Assembly: GCF_029537485.1 (NCBI RefSeq)
Contig: NZ_JARPUS010000005.1
Span: 124,001-188,000, forward strand
Direction: 5' to 3'
DNA length: 64,000 bases
From: Pseudomonas sp. GOM6
Lineage (GTDB): Bacteria; Pseudomonadota; Gammaproteobacteria; Pseudomonadales; Pseudomonadaceae
Made by a program: the position numbers and the translations under genes
The notes under the pieces: model-generated
What the model saw: only the letters and a program-made list of their open reading frames with translations
Told to the model about the DNA's origin: nothing
Database searches by the model: none
In this document: piece by piece, positions 34,150-42,473 of the stretch
Position numbering within the stretch: the stretch's first letter is position 1
How the letters are laid out: every line of letters starts with the position of its first letter

Positions 34150-34356
34150 TCAGCAATGAACCCAGCGCCCTGCGATGTTCTGCACAACCACAAAGGTGCT
34201 AAAGGGCTTCAATGCCGCCACCGCTTCGTCGCGGGTTGGAAAACCGCTACTGGCAAGCAGGTCAACCTGGCCGCTCGCGATGGTGTCGGCAATCATTGCT
34301 GCAGTTTCGGCATTCGCTTCGTTGAGCATCCGTTGCAGCGCCGGGTGAATGTTCAT
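34150..34356 (-). CDS. Hypothetical protein, 68 aa
   Basis: MNIHPALQRMLNEANAETAA, two helices and a strand (FSTFVVVQNIAGRWVHC). A strong TTGC-N18-GACGCTG element lies 32 bp upstream. No recognised family. Confidence 0.55.
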   Translation of the reverse strand: MNIHPALQRMLNEANAETAAMIADTIASGQVDLLASSGFPTRDEAVAALKPFSTFVVVQNIAGRWVHC

Positions 34357-34387
34357 TTGTAGACTTCTCGGTGATTCGATATGGGCT

Positions 34388-34416
34388 CAGCGTCTCACGG
34401 GTCGCCGGAAGCGCAA
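34388..34416 (-). promoter_or_regulatory. Promoter-like element TTGC-N18-GACGCTG
   Basis: TTGC-GCTTCCGGCGACCCGTGA-GACGCTG followed by AGCCCATATCG. Over about 33 bp it is nearly identical to the element at 56559-56587. Confidence 0.7.
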
Positions 34417-34577
34417 GCCCTGCTGTAAAGGGCGTTCTTCGCCTCAAGCAGTTCATGCCCGTTGCCGTCCGAGGCCTCATAAAGCGCAGAAAGTAAGCCC
34501 GCCGCATTGCCCAGGGTATCCAGCTCGTCGGCGCTGATATGGACGGATGCGCCTTTCTCGCGCTTCGCGGTGTTCAT
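34395..34577 (-). CDS. Hypothetical protein, 60 aa
   Basis: MNTAKREKGASVHISADELD then LGNAAGLLSALYEASDGNGH, a short helical protein. The 4-bp overlap with the upstream gene (34574-34577) implies coupled translation. No recognised family. Confidence 0.5.
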   Translation of the reverse strand: MNTAKREKGASVHISADELDTLGNAAGLLSALYEASDGNGHELLEAKNALYSRACASGDP

Positions 34578-34858
34578 TGGCGATTTACCTTCGGGTCTGG
34601 CGACGGAAAGGTCTCAAGGGTGACCGGCTCGCCTGGGGTTCTGAGAAGCCGTACTGGGAGGCCTCGCGCCGCATCGGCATAGCCAAGGCGGGCGATGCGC
34701 TGTGCTCGATACACAAGACCCATAGGATTGGGCCAGCATCGACCGGCCTCATAGCGCTTCCGTCCGGCCATGTAGGGGACTTCGATGTGCAGTGAGTCCA
34801 GGCCGGCGTTCTCTGCGCGGAGGCGGGCGATGTAGCGCTCTAGTAGGTCGGCACGCAT
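34574..34858 (-). CDS. Hypothetical protein, 94 aa
   Basis: Start at the ATG at 34858. MRADLLERYIARLRAENAGL (helix), then LHIEVPYMAGRKRYEAGRCW. First gene of the run behind the TTGC-N18-GACTCTG element. No recognised family. Confidence 0.55.
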   Translation of the reverse strand: MRADLLERYIARLRAENAGLDSLHIEVPYMAGRKRYEAGRCWPNPMGLVYRAQRIARLGYADAARGLPVRLLRTPGEPVTLETFPSPDPKVNRQ

Positions 34859-34884
34859 GGTGTGTCTCTGGTACTGAATGCCTG

Positions 34885-34913
34885 CAGAGTCGCACGAAGG
34901 TGATGAACCGCAA
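34885..34913 (-). promoter_or_regulatory. Promoter-like element TTGC-N18-GACTCTG
   Basis: TTGC-GGTTCATCACCTTCGTGC-GACTCTG followed by CAGGCAT; drives the leftward run starting at 34858. Confidence 0.6.
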
Positions 34914-35076
34914 CCCGTGATTAGGGGCCAGCTGAGGGGCGGAACTGAATAGGGATGCTCCAACCAAAAGTTGATTAAGGCTCTATAGTCGGAAAGTGGA
35001 TTAAATGTATCCTACAGATTGTGGTGCGGCGACTGACCGCTCGCTGTAATTTTTATGTATAAATTTCGGGGCGTTG

Positions 35077-36684
35077 ATGAATATGAGAAGGCCGTTGCCG
35101 CTATCTACAGATGATTTTAAATCAGGTCGATTCGAAGCGCTTGCTGATCATGTTAGAGCTGAGTGGCCGTTTAACAATCGTCCAACCCGCGAGTCAGTGT
35201 TAGATATTGTTGCTTATTGCTTGGGTTACAGCGACTACTCTGATGCTAGGAGTCAAGCAACTGAAGTGGCTGTGGTTAGTAATGATTATGTCATTGATGA
35301 GCTTGATATTTCGAATCGATTTGAGAGTCTTGGATTTGCACCTAAAGAGCCCGAGCTCGGTAGTCCAGAGCGGCCATATAGCATGGACGAATTCTTCTCT
35401 TGCAGATTTATGAGAACGAACATTGCCTCCGATAAATTTGTTGAGTCATGGCCAATAAATATGGTGGGGAGGTGGAATTATAGTGGGTCCCCAGTTGACT
35501 TCGATCGCGATTTCATTGCTGATCATGAGGAGTTGTTTTCGAGGCTGTGGATGTTTGATTCCAGGGAGTATTCCGGGTTCCAGGAAGTGACGAAGAATAA
35601 TAAGTCAGCGGCATCGGTTGCTGCTTCTTTGATAGTTGGCTTGTCCGTCGAGACTATCAGCGGGATGAAAATTTCAGACGTTATTGACGCTGAAATTGCT
35701 GAGGCTCTTTTTCAGGATGTCATGCCACTTTTGATAGGCGGGATCTTCACTGTCAGCATTAATGACATTGTTGTATTAACCAATCAAACCGGTAACAGCA
35801 TGCGCGACCTCTGGGAGATGCCAAGGAATGAAGCTAGTTTCCCCTCCCTATATCAGCACATGCGCAAAGTGATGACTGAATGCTTGCTGGAACGCAGGCT
35901 GTTGGATTTGTTCATGGTTTCACGGGAAGAGAACGGTTGGTACACAGAGATGCGCGGGTTTAATTCAGCGCTGCCTTGCATGGAAGTTGAAGTTCCGGAA
36001 GGCAAGTTTCTGATGCAGGTAGATCGAAATTATCTTGAGTGTGAATATTTTCGAAGCTATATGTGCCTGGCACAACTTCAAGATACAACTGGTAAGGTTA
36101 TCGCTAGGTTCGGAGGGACATATTTGGCCGGACCAGCAAATAAAGATATTGCAGGCTTTGATATGATATCTGCGCTCGATGAAGTCTGCGACGATGATGT
36201 CGAGGTTGGCGATATGGTTCTGTCGCTGATTCAGATGGACCTTATGTCAGACGTAGATGATGAGTTTTTCGATGATGAGGAAGTTGAGCTAATAGAGAAA
36301 AGCTCTATAAATGCAAACCTTATTTTTTGTGACGGAAACCTGCTAATTGTTAGTGCTTGGGAGCGCTCTCCTGAGTCGGAAAAAGGGTGTGGAATTATTC
36401 TCCTGAATTATTGCGTTCATGCTCTTAAAAAGAAATTCAGGAGAAATATGAGTGTTGCGTGCATCCTTGACCCTGCACAGTACGGTCTGAGCAGTCAAAA
36501 GGTTGAAGTGTTAGAAGAGCAGCGGCGGAAGGACATGGGCAAAATCCACGCACACTTGATGAATCTTGAATTTACCGATTTTGTTCCCCGTGTTTATGCA
36601 GCAGGGAGAGTGCACAGCGATGGGCCTTCTACCTTTTCCAAGTATTGCGGCGAAGCCTACATCGGTGACGAGAGCTGTAGGTAA
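35077..36684 (+). CDS. Low-GC hypothetical protein with N-terminal glyoxalase-related module, 535 aa
   Basis: 535 residues. Residues 15-60 (RFEALADHVRAEWPFNNRPT and VLDIVAYCLGYSDYSDARSQ) carry the same short helical module as three other genes here. The rest has no recognised domain: an acidic middle (DDEFFDDEEVELIEKSS) and a C-terminal alpha/beta block GNLLIVSAWERSPESEKGCG then ILLNYCVHALKKKFRRNMSV that faintly recalls an acetyltransferase fold without its usual Q/RxxGxG/A. Codon use is AT-rich compared with all neighbours, and the flanks (34964-35076) are AT-rich too, so the gene arrived recently from another source. Confidence 0.6.
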   Translation: MNMRRPLPLSTDDFKSGRFEALADHVRAEWPFNNRPTRESVLDIVAYCLGYSDYSDARSQATEVAVVSNDYVIDELDISNRFESLGFAPKEPELGSPERPYSMDEFFSCRFMRTNIASDKFVESWPINMVGRWNYSGSPVDFDRDFIADHEELFSRLWMFDSREYSGFQEVTKNNKSAASVAASLIVGLSVETISGMKISDVIDAEIAEALFQDVMPLLIGGIFTVSINDIVVLTNQTGNSMRDLWEMPRNEASFPSLYQHMRKVMTECLLERRLLDLFMVSREENGWYTEMRGFNSALPCMEVEVPEGKFLMQVDRNYLECEYFRSYMCLAQLQDTTGKVIARFGGTYLAGPANKDIAGFDMISALDEVCDDDVEVGDMVLSLIQMDLMSDVDDEFFDDEEVELIEKSSINANLIFCDGNLLIVSAWERSPESEKGCGIILLNYCVHALKKKFRRNMSVACILDPAQYGLSSQKVEVLEEQRRKDMGKIHAHLMNLEFTDFVPRVYAAGRVHSDGPSTFSKYCGEAYIGDESCR

Positions 36685-36692
36685 GCCATCCG

Positions 36693-36866
36693 CTACGGAC
36701 ATTCTGGACACAGTGCCGTCTTCGGCCGGCGCCATTTCCGCCCCGTTGCGGTAGCAGAGTGTCCGCACTCCAGGGCGCACAGCCAGCCTTGCTTGCTGTG
36801 GTCACCCACCGGTAGAGGGGTGCCGAGCACTTTCCGGCGTTTGCGTGGTTTGGTGGCGCAGTCCAT
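36693..36866 (-). CDS. Small zinc-ribbon-like protein, 57 aa
   Basis: Begins MDCATKPRKRRKVLGTPLPV; two cysteine pairs (CALEC with a nearby His, and CPEC at the C-terminus) could hold one zinc ion. The basic N-terminus suits nucleic-acid binding. A TTGC-N18 promoter-like element lies upstream (36917-36945). Confidence 0.6.
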   Translation of the reverse strand: MDCATKPRKRRKVLGTPLPVGDHSKQGWLCALECGHSATATGRKWRRPKTALCPECP

Positions 36867-36916
36867 GGCGATTCTCCTGCCGGCGGTGCCGGACTTGTGA
36901 AGGGTAGGGTAAGCAT

Positions 36917-36945
36917 CAAGGTCGCCTAAGGCGCCCTATATGCAA
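36917..36945 (-). promoter_or_regulatory. Promoter-like element TTGC-N18-GACCTTG
   Basis: GGTTGCATATAGGGC start and GACCTTGATGC end, 51 bp upstream of the zinc-ribbon gene. Confidence 0.5.
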
Positions 36946-37068
36946 CCTCCTGGGAGGCTACCCAACGAGCCACGCAGTCGCTAAACTGGGGCCAGTCTCC
37001 TCATTCATCACTCATGGTTGACCATGAGTGTGATACCCAGCTGGTGGTCACCAGCACTTCCAAACCCT

Positions 37069-37100
37069 CGCGGGCCAATCCCGTCTGGGATTGCTCCGCG
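37069..37100 (+). promoter_or_regulatory. Hairpin leader 1
   Basis: CGCGGGCCAATCCC-GTCT-GGGATTGCTCCGCG, a 14-bp stem with a mismatch and a wobble-like pair, ending 23 bp before the ATG at 37124 and followed by AAGGAG. Related hairpins precede the genes at 37644 and 38479. Confidence 0.75.
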
Positions 37101-37123
37101 GTCAAAAACCCAAGGAGCACACC

Positions 37124-37567
37124 ATGTTTAATCGCACCATCACCATTTCCCTGACTGGTCAAACAGAGTCTGACGTTGATGACGCTTTCGAAGAAGCGAT
37201 TACTCGACTGAAGGCAGGTAATGTCAGCGGCAGTGATCAAAACAAGACTTCGAGCTTTTCCTTTGAGAACGTTCCTACCGAAGAGGTTTCCTCTAAAGCG
37301 GATGAAGTTTCCGAAGGTGCACAACTGCTCGTAAGTCTCGACGGTGGCCAGACCTTCCAGCCGGCGCCCTCCGGTGTGCGTCTGATCTTCCCTGATGTCG
37401 AAGTGGACGATGAAGACGGTCCGACCGAGTTGCACCTCAATGCAACTCAAGAAGGCCTGATCAGCGATCTCTACACCACTCGGGGCGAGCACCTGGATCA
37501 CATCATCGGCACCGACTCCCAGTTGGTCTCCGATATCGTTGAACGCCTGGTTACCCTCGGCGCTTAA
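37124..37567 (+). CDS. Hypothetical protein, 147 aa, behind a hairpin leader
   Basis: MFNRTITISLTGQTESDVDD begins an alpha/beta protein; residues 30-110 are acidic and variable, and the C-terminal part (GLISDLYTTRGEHLDHIIGT) is helical. ATG preceded by AAGGAG and by a leader hairpin. No recognised family. First of a group of five genes (37.1-39.95 kb). Confidence 0.6.
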   Translation: MFNRTITISLTGQTESDVDDAFEEAITRLKAGNVSGSDQNKTSSFSFENVPTEEVSSKADEVSEGAQLLVSLDGGQTFQPAPSGVRLIFPDVEVDDEDGPTELHLNATQEGLISDLYTTRGEHLDHIIGTDSQLVSDIVERLVTLGA

Positions 37568-37587
37568 ACCACACCTTAAAACCCCAT

Positions 37588-37619
37588 GCGGGGCAATCTC
37601 CGCACGGGGATTGCTCCGC
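37588..37619 (+). promoter_or_regulatory. Hairpin leader 2
   Basis: GCGGGGCAATCTCC-GCAC-GGGGATTGCTCCGC, stem of 14 bp with 12 Watson-Crick pairs, 24 bp before the ATG at 37644 (AAAGGAG ribosome site between them). Confidence 0.75.
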
Positions 37620-37643
37620 GCACACTATGCAAAGGAGTACACC

Positions 37644-38222
37644 ATGAATAACGCAGCTATCGGCTTCATCCGCTTTCCTGAAGGCCAAGTCTTCATGATC
37701 AATGACCAGAAGGTATTCAGTGGCACCGTAGTTGTACCCAATTACGAGGGCTTCGATTCTGAGTCCCGCTTGGACGCAATCGCTGAAGCTGTATCTCCGG
37801 GCTTTGTCGGTCTGAGTAGCTTCTCTTTCCGCTACCTGGGTGATGACCATGTGTCAGTAACCTGTGTTGCGGGCGAGCTACCGGACGATCCGGAAGAGTG
37901 GGGGGAAGAGGGCTGTGAGCTGCTCACCGCTGATTCCCCCGCGTTGCGCGAGTTGCTGAAGGCGCAATATGGCCTCAGTGACCTCGAAGTCGATCACGCG
38001 CTCGCCAGTCTCGGGAACGAGTATGGTGATGAGTGTGTGAATCAAAACGTTGGTTCTGCCCGCCAGGTCCGAACCCCGGCCCATCCCTGCGAGTGCGAAT
38101 ATGTTCGCGTCGTTGTGGATGGTCTGGAGATCGCCTATTGGGTCTCTGACGAATGGGCTGATGATCCAGAGAACGTGATGGGTGCGATTTTTGGCGCTTT
38201 CCATGGAGGCGCCCGGAAATGA
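37644..38222 (+). CDS. Hypothetical protein, 192 aa, behind a hairpin leader
   Basis: MNNAAIGFIRFPEGQVFMIN; strand-rich with a cluster of acidic residues. It contains VTCVAGELPDDPEEWGEEGC and a C-terminal VVVDGLEIAYWVSDEWADDP. No recognised family. Overlaps the next gene by four bases (ATGA). Confidence 0.6.
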   Translation: MNNAAIGFIRFPEGQVFMINDQKVFSGTVVVPNYEGFDSESRLDAIAEAVSPGFVGLSSFSFRYLGDDHVSVTCVAGELPDDPEEWGEEGCELLTADSPALRELLKAQYGLSDLEVDHALASLGNEYGDECVNQNVGSARQVRTPAHPCECEYVRVVVDGLEIAYWVSDEWADDPENVMGAIFGAFHGGARK

Positions 38223-38392
38223 ACCCTGAACCTAAGTTGCAGATCGCAAAGTACTTCGCCTGCGGCGCTGTAGCTGTATTTGTCCCCGATTGCGGCGGCT
38301 CATACGACCTCTATGCGAACGACGACTGCGAAGAACACCTGGGCAATGTTTGCTCTCTGTCTGAGGCAGAGCGCTTTCTGGCCGAGCTGTAA
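38219..38392 (+). CDS. Small protein, 57 aa, translationally coupled
   Basis: ATG at 38219 overlaps the preceding TGA. MNPEPKLQIAKYFACGAVAV, then CGGSYDLYANDDCEEHLGNV and a C-terminal helix; four cysteines. Too short to classify; the ATGA overlap is its main support. Confidence 0.6.
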   Translation: MNPEPKLQIAKYFACGAVAVFVPDCGGSYDLYANDDCEEHLGNVCSLSEAERFLAEL

Positions 38393-38424
38393 TTTCCCGA
38401 CTGTTTCATAAGCCACACCCACCC

Positions 38425-38458
38425 TCGCGGGCCAATCCCGCCAGGGGTTGCTCCGCGA
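38425..38458 (+). promoter_or_regulatory. Hairpin leader 3
   Basis: CGCGGGCCAATCCC-GCCA-GGGGTTGCTCCGCG, 21 bp before the ATG at 38479. Preceded by the string ATAAGCCACACCCACCCT, of which a variant (ATAAGCAACATCAACCCG) stands before the gene at 39658. Confidence 0.75.
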
Positions 38459-38478
38459 TCACTATCTAGGAGCAACAC

Positions 38479-39567
38479 ATGAAAACTCGCATTCTCTTCA
38501 GCTTCACCGAGTCCGTTATTCCGCCGCGTTGCCGCAAGTCGCGGCTCGTGACGCGTAACGACGGCGAGGTGGATGTAGAGATCACCGAACTGAGCAGTGA
38601 ACAGGCGCCCGTAGCGATCCGCGCAAGCGGTACCACCCTCACTCGCGATCTGGCTTTTGCCTACGATCTGCGCTGGTGGGGTGGTCAGCTCTGGACTCCT
38701 GTGTCCCTGGACTCGAATGGTGAGCCCCGTGGCCGCACCTCTGGCCAAGACAACTGCGATTGGCCGGCTCTGCCGGAGGTCCTCGATCTTCGGCAAGGTG
38801 GACGTAACCAGTGCTACACGTACGAGTTCTACAGCACGTTCGGTAGCAATCCCCGTGAAGAGGTTGAGGCTGAGATTCAGGCCTTCGCCAAGCGGCATGT
38901 TGTCATCGACGGCATTCCTCATCGTGTCGCGCCTGAACCACGCTATGTGGTGATGACCTTCGGGCTTGGCTCGAACCACGGTGGAACTGCAGTGATGGTC
39001 GACAGCCACTTCAACTCCAACATCCGGACCGAAAGCTACTTCGGTTTGCTGGAGCTGGAGGCGGCCCTGGCCTACGCAACGAAAATTGCGGAAGAGCGGC
39101 GCGATACCAAGAACCTTCCCATGCAGTACCACGGGACGAAGTTCGATGTGCTCATGCCCGAGGTGGTGACGGTTCGCAATCCTCTGGTGCAGAAGTCGCA
39201 GCTGTTTTGCGAGTTCGGTACCGCGCCTGAACAGGCGCTTGCAGGCTATCGCCTGACAGGCACTGTGGTTGGGACTGAGGAGGAACTGCTGCAGCGCTAC
39301 GAGTCGAAGGACGTTCGTCTTGTTCGAAGCCCTGGTGGCCCCGACGAGGACGGCAAGCATCAGTTCGGCTTGATGGTCATGCAGCCTGTCCGCCAGATGC
39401 GCTGTGCCTGTTGTGGCGGCTCTACTCGCGGCCGGCAGTGGCACAACCAGGACACTGGTTGGGGTCTTTGCACTTCCTGCGTCGACTACTGCAAACCGCG
39501 CTTCCAGAACGGTGAGTTCGAAAGGACTTACGGTGCACGAGGCGTTCACTTCGACATCCCGGCGTAA
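38479..39567 (+). CDS. Hypothetical protein with C-terminal zinc ribbon, 362 aa
   Basis: MKTRILFSFTESVIPPRCRK; beta-rich N-terminal half (VEITELSSEQAPVAIRASG; RWWGGQLWTPVSL). Residues ~320-345 form a treble-clef or ribbon motif, MRCACCGGSTRGRQW...GLCTSCVDYC, with CxxC twice. It may bind nucleic acid. No family named. Behind hairpin leader 3 with AGGAG at the ribosome site. Confidence 0.6.
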   Translation: MKTRILFSFTESVIPPRCRKSRLVTRNDGEVDVEITELSSEQAPVAIRASGTTLTRDLAFAYDLRWWGGQLWTPVSLDSNGEPRGRTSGQDNCDWPALPEVLDLRQGGRNQCYTYEFYSTFGSNPREEVEAEIQAFAKRHVVIDGIPHRVAPEPRYVVMTFGLGSNHGGTAVMVDSHFNSNIRTESYFGLLELEAALAYATKIAEERRDTKNLPMQYHGTKFDVLMPEVVTVRNPLVQKSQLFCEFGTAPEQALAGYRLTGTVVGTEEELLQRYESKDVRLVRSPGGPDEDGKHQFGLMVMQPVRQMRCACCGGSTRGRQWHNQDTGWGLCTSCVDYCKPRFQNGEFERTYGARGVHFDIPA

Positions 39568-39657
39568 CTGCTGGGCTGTCATGCCATAAGCAACATCAAC
39601 CCGCCTGGGCTCCCATCCCAGGTGGGGTGGGGTCTGGGCTAATGCTTGGAGTCCACT

Positions 39658-39954
39658 ATGCATGTAGCAACACAGCAAATGGTTGCCAACCCCTGCCGCC
39701 ACGAGATCCACCTCAATGGTGAACGTCTCACCGGCGGTGATCAGAAGTCGGTAGCCGTTGTATGGAACAACCTCACTGGAAAGAACCTTCTGACGCTGGT
39801 GCCCAAGGATGATGAGTCGCAAGACCATCACCTGCAGTACCTGAAGATGATCGAAAGGCTCTGGTCGTGCTCGATCACCAATGGCTCTGTCATCACCTTG
39901 TGTGATGAGCAAACAGGCCATGTGCTCGACAAGGCCACCATCCAGTTCTCGTAG
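39658..39954 (+). CDS. Hypothetical protein, 98 aa
   Basis: Starts at the ATG at 39658 (TTGGAG upstream). MHVATQQMVANPCRHEIHLN, then two strands (SVAVVWNNLTGKNLLTLVPK). Leader here is GC-rich (CCTGGGCTCCCATCCCAGGT) and only loosely like the other three. No recognised family. A terminator follows. Confidence 0.6.
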   Translation: MHVATQQMVANPCRHEIHLNGERLTGGDQKSVAVVWNNLTGKNLLTLVPKDDESQDHHLQYLKMIERLWSCSITNGSVITLCDEQTGHVLDKATIQFS

Positions 39955-39957
39955 TTA

Positions 39958-39988
39958 AGAAACCCGGCTTCGGCCGGGTTTTTTTATG
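39958..39988 (+). terminator. Terminator closing the 37.1-39.95 kb gene group
   Basis: AAACCCGGC-TTC-GGCCGGGTTTTTTT directly after the stop at 39954. Confidence 0.85.
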
Positions 39989-40130
39989 CCTGGTGATTTG
40001 ATGAGTCGCCGAAGAAGGCAGTTCGACCCATTTATGGGGGCCGAATTGACCTCAGTGCAGGCAACGCTGGCCGTACTGTTGGAGTGAAGAAACTCATATC
40101 GAAGGCCAGCGGGGCCCGGGGGAAGCCGAA

Positions 40131-42095
40131 ATGAATGACATGACTCATCCTGCCAGTAACCAGTCGCTCTCGCGTGTAGACGGGGTTATTCAGGGAGACA
40201 GTACAAAGTTGCTTTCCTTCTCGTATCCGCTGTCCTTCACGGCGAAGGAAACAGGCTCAGCAGCATGGGCAGCCTGGTATGGCTCCAACCAAAAGGTTGC
40301 GAGCATTGTTGAGCTCCTAGCTAAGGCTCGGATTTCAGCTCTCGGTGATTCGCGCTCCTTTGGTCAGCTGCAACCGTGGCAACTGCTTTCTAGTTGGTTC
40401 AGCAATCCAGTCTGTGTAGAGGCGATAACCAAGGCCGTGCCGGAGGCGGATTCAAAAGTTTTCCCCCAGGGCCGCATTCATAACCATCTGCAGCACCTTG
40501 TAGGTGACAAGCTGATAGGTATTAAGGCTCTAGTCGAAGAGAAGCCGATAACGGACGTTGCCAATGCAGTCATCGCGGCTTTGCCAGTCGGACGTACCTA
40601 TATCGACCAAGGGATCATTGATCGAGATGAGGCCGCTTCAATTTTGATTTTGTTGGCGCTGGCGGGTCATAGAGAAACCTTGCCCCTTGGTTCTCCAGAC
40701 CGATTCCGCTGCGATATGGCTATGGAATGTTTTCTGACTCGCTTGGAAGATAGTCCATGGATCCTCCTGTTCTCCAAAGAGCTCCATGAGTGCGCAGGAG
40801 CTCGGGTTGAAGAGGGTGATGTAGAGCCGAAATTGCCGAGATATTGTGAACAGGCCGATGAACTCCCGAAGAAACTGATTGCCCTCGAACGAAGCCTTCT
40901 CGTAGCGCGTCCGGACTCCCATGCGCTCTCTAATCTTGCCTGGGCTTACATTGAGAATTCAGCCTCCGTGAAGTGGGAGCGACTGATTGAAGCGCTGACT
41001 GCCCACTCCGTTACCGTTGAGATGGAGATTGATAGCCGAGCACTGCCGCGTGACCTATTTGCTGTGAAGTTACCAGCGCTTCAGCCCACCGCGGAGGGTG
41101 CGCAGCTACTGCGCGATATCATCTCCCGCTCTTGCCTTCAGACTGAACCTGATGCATTTGATGGGCGGGCGCAGAAGCGCTTGGCGGGAGTCCGCGGGGT
41201 CCAGATGCAGATCCAGCGCATTGGGAACGAGCTCACCGCAGGCGGCATGCTAAAGCTGGCAGAGCTCGCCGAACGTGGACGGGATGAGATCCTGGCGAGC
41301 AGAGAGTGGTTTGCTCAAGAGCTGAAGACCTACGAGGCCGAGGCTCAGCTTTGGAAGCAGTTCTTTGCTGACTGGTCGGCGCTTAGCCGAACTGAGGCCG
41401 CAGGCCGCAAGAATGCACGTGAACCGGAGAACGTGCAGAAGGTTGAAGCCCCTTCTTCAGATTCGAAGCTACTTGATGACTTGCGTGGCGAGCTGGCGAA
41501 GGCCGTGGAGCGCAACGACGTAGTCAGCGAGGAACTGAAGGTCGCACGAGCTGAGGTGCACCGTCTGAAGTTGGCGCTGGAGTCCAAGCAGGCTTTACAA
41601 AGCCCCACGAACTCGCCGGCGGTAGATACGGCGCTTCTACACCGAGTAGTGACCCGCAAGGGGTTGTCGCCCACTGACGTGCTCGCCTATATCGAGCATG
41701 CATCGCCAGACCGTGTCGAGATCTTGGATTCGGCTTGGAAGTCTGCCAAAGCTGCTGAGCACTATGCCTATCCGGAGCGGATGCTTGAACTGCTCGACAT
41801 CCTGGTCAATCCCTACTTTGAGTCTCTGGCTGCAGGAAAACCGGATGCGGTAGCACGGGAAGTTTTCGGTAATGCCTACTCGGCGAAGGAGTCGAAGACT
41901 ACCCTCGCCACCCACCGGCTGCGGGCAAAACGCGAATTCGACTACCGCGGGAAGAGGATGGTGTTCGAGAAGCACCTGCGGGTAGGTGGCGGCGTTGGTG
42001 CACGCGAATGCATGCGAATCTACTTCCAGATCATCGACGGCAAGGTAGTCATCGCCTACGCCGGTGAGCATCTGGAGGTCATTACGACTAACTGA
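40131..42095 (+). CDS. Large hypothetical protein with C-terminal compact beta domain, 654 aa
   Basis: Residues 1-400 are mostly helical (QPWQLLSSWFSNPVCVEAIT; SALSNLAWAYIENSAS-type TPR-like helix). A coiled coil follows (about 440-490: LLDDLRGELAKAVERNDVVS). The last 100 residues, RLRAKREFDYRGKRMVFEKH then LRVGGGVGARECMRIYFQII and GKVVIAYAGEHLEV, match a compact C-terminal domain I associate with uncharacterised mobile-element proteins, pattern F.Y....HL+.G....R+YF......I...G.HL. No catalytic motif is seen. Directly upstream of the CRISPR locus; a defence or sensor role is possible but not shown. A motif CCCATTTATGGGGGCCGAATT lies at 40025. Confidence 0.6.
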   Translation: MNDMTHPASNQSLSRVDGVIQGDSTKLLSFSYPLSFTAKETGSAAWAAWYGSNQKVASIVELLAKARISALGDSRSFGQLQPWQLLSSWFSNPVCVEAITKAVPEADSKVFPQGRIHNHLQHLVGDKLIGIKALVEEKPITDVANAVIAALPVGRTYIDQGIIDRDEAASILILLALAGHRETLPLGSPDRFRCDMAMECFLTRLEDSPWILLFSKELHECAGARVEEGDVEPKLPRYCEQADELPKKLIALERSLLVARPDSHALSNLAWAYIENSASVKWERLIEALTAHSVTVEMEIDSRALPRDLFAVKLPALQPTAEGAQLLRDIISRSCLQTEPDAFDGRAQKRLAGVRGVQMQIQRIGNELTAGGMLKLAELAERGRDEILASREWFAQELKTYEAEAQLWKQFFADWSALSRTEAAGRKNAREPENVQKVEAPSSDSKLLDDLRGELAKAVERNDVVSEELKVARAEVHRLKLALESKQALQSPTNSPAVDTALLHRVVTRKGLSPTDVLAYIEHASPDRVEILDSAWKSAKAAEHYAYPERMLELLDILVNPYFESLAAGKPDAVAREVFGNAYSAKESKTTLATHRLRAKREFDYRGKRMVFEKHLRVGGGVGARECMRIYFQIIDGKVVIAYAGEHLEVITTN

Positions 42096-42124
42096 TGAGG
42101 CTGTCGAGAAGGCCCCTCAGACAA

Positions 42125-42210
42125 GTAGTTGACATCCTCCCCCACCTTCGCGGTGTCCGCTCAGGAAGGGGATTCCTTTACAGGCGTTAGCCGATTGCTC
42201 GGCTAACAGG
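42125..42210 (-). mobile_element. IS200/IS605-type transposon end (remnant)
   Basis: Read leftward: GGAATCCCCTTCCTGAGCGG...GGGGGAGGATGTC, the typical right-end structure of IS1341/OrfB (tnpB) elements, where GGATTCC and GGAGGATGTC flank an imperfect stem. Just ahead of it is a perfect hairpin GTTAGCCGA-TTGC-TCGGCTAAC (42187-42208). No intact transposase is nearby. Confidence 0.5.
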
Positions 42211-42436
42211 TTCCTGCTGCTGACGGCATTACCGCACCGTTCACTTCACAGGCGAACCGGGCTAAGTCCAGCCCTTCGTTGCTCAGGTGTGCCTCGCCAC
42301 GGCGCAGGGCGTGCGCAGGGAGTGGGCCGGCATCGGTGGCACGCTCGATGGCCTCCGATTTGGACTGGATGCGTGCAGCACGCAGGACGCTTACCCATTC
42401 GCGCAGCTGGCGCCGGCGGTAGGCGACAATCCGCAA
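42203..42436 (-). pseudogene. Possible tnpB C-terminal remnant, 77 codons
   Basis: The frame runs directly into the transposon end and its last 25 codons, HLSNEGLDLARFACEVNGAV then MPSAAGTC, could be the C-terminal tail of an IS605-family TnpB; the upstream part shows no similarity. If so, nearly all of the gene was lost. Alternative: a small unrelated gene. Confidence 0.3.
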
Positions 42437-42473
42437 ATGGGCGGAATTGCCAATCGCTATCTAACCGGCCCTA

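Noticed and set aside
38311..39921. Long open frame of 536 codons on the minus strand
   Set aside because: It is antisense to the 362-aa and 98-aa genes, which have good ribosome sites and hairpin leaders; its protein has low-complexity Val/Leu/Arg shadow composition.
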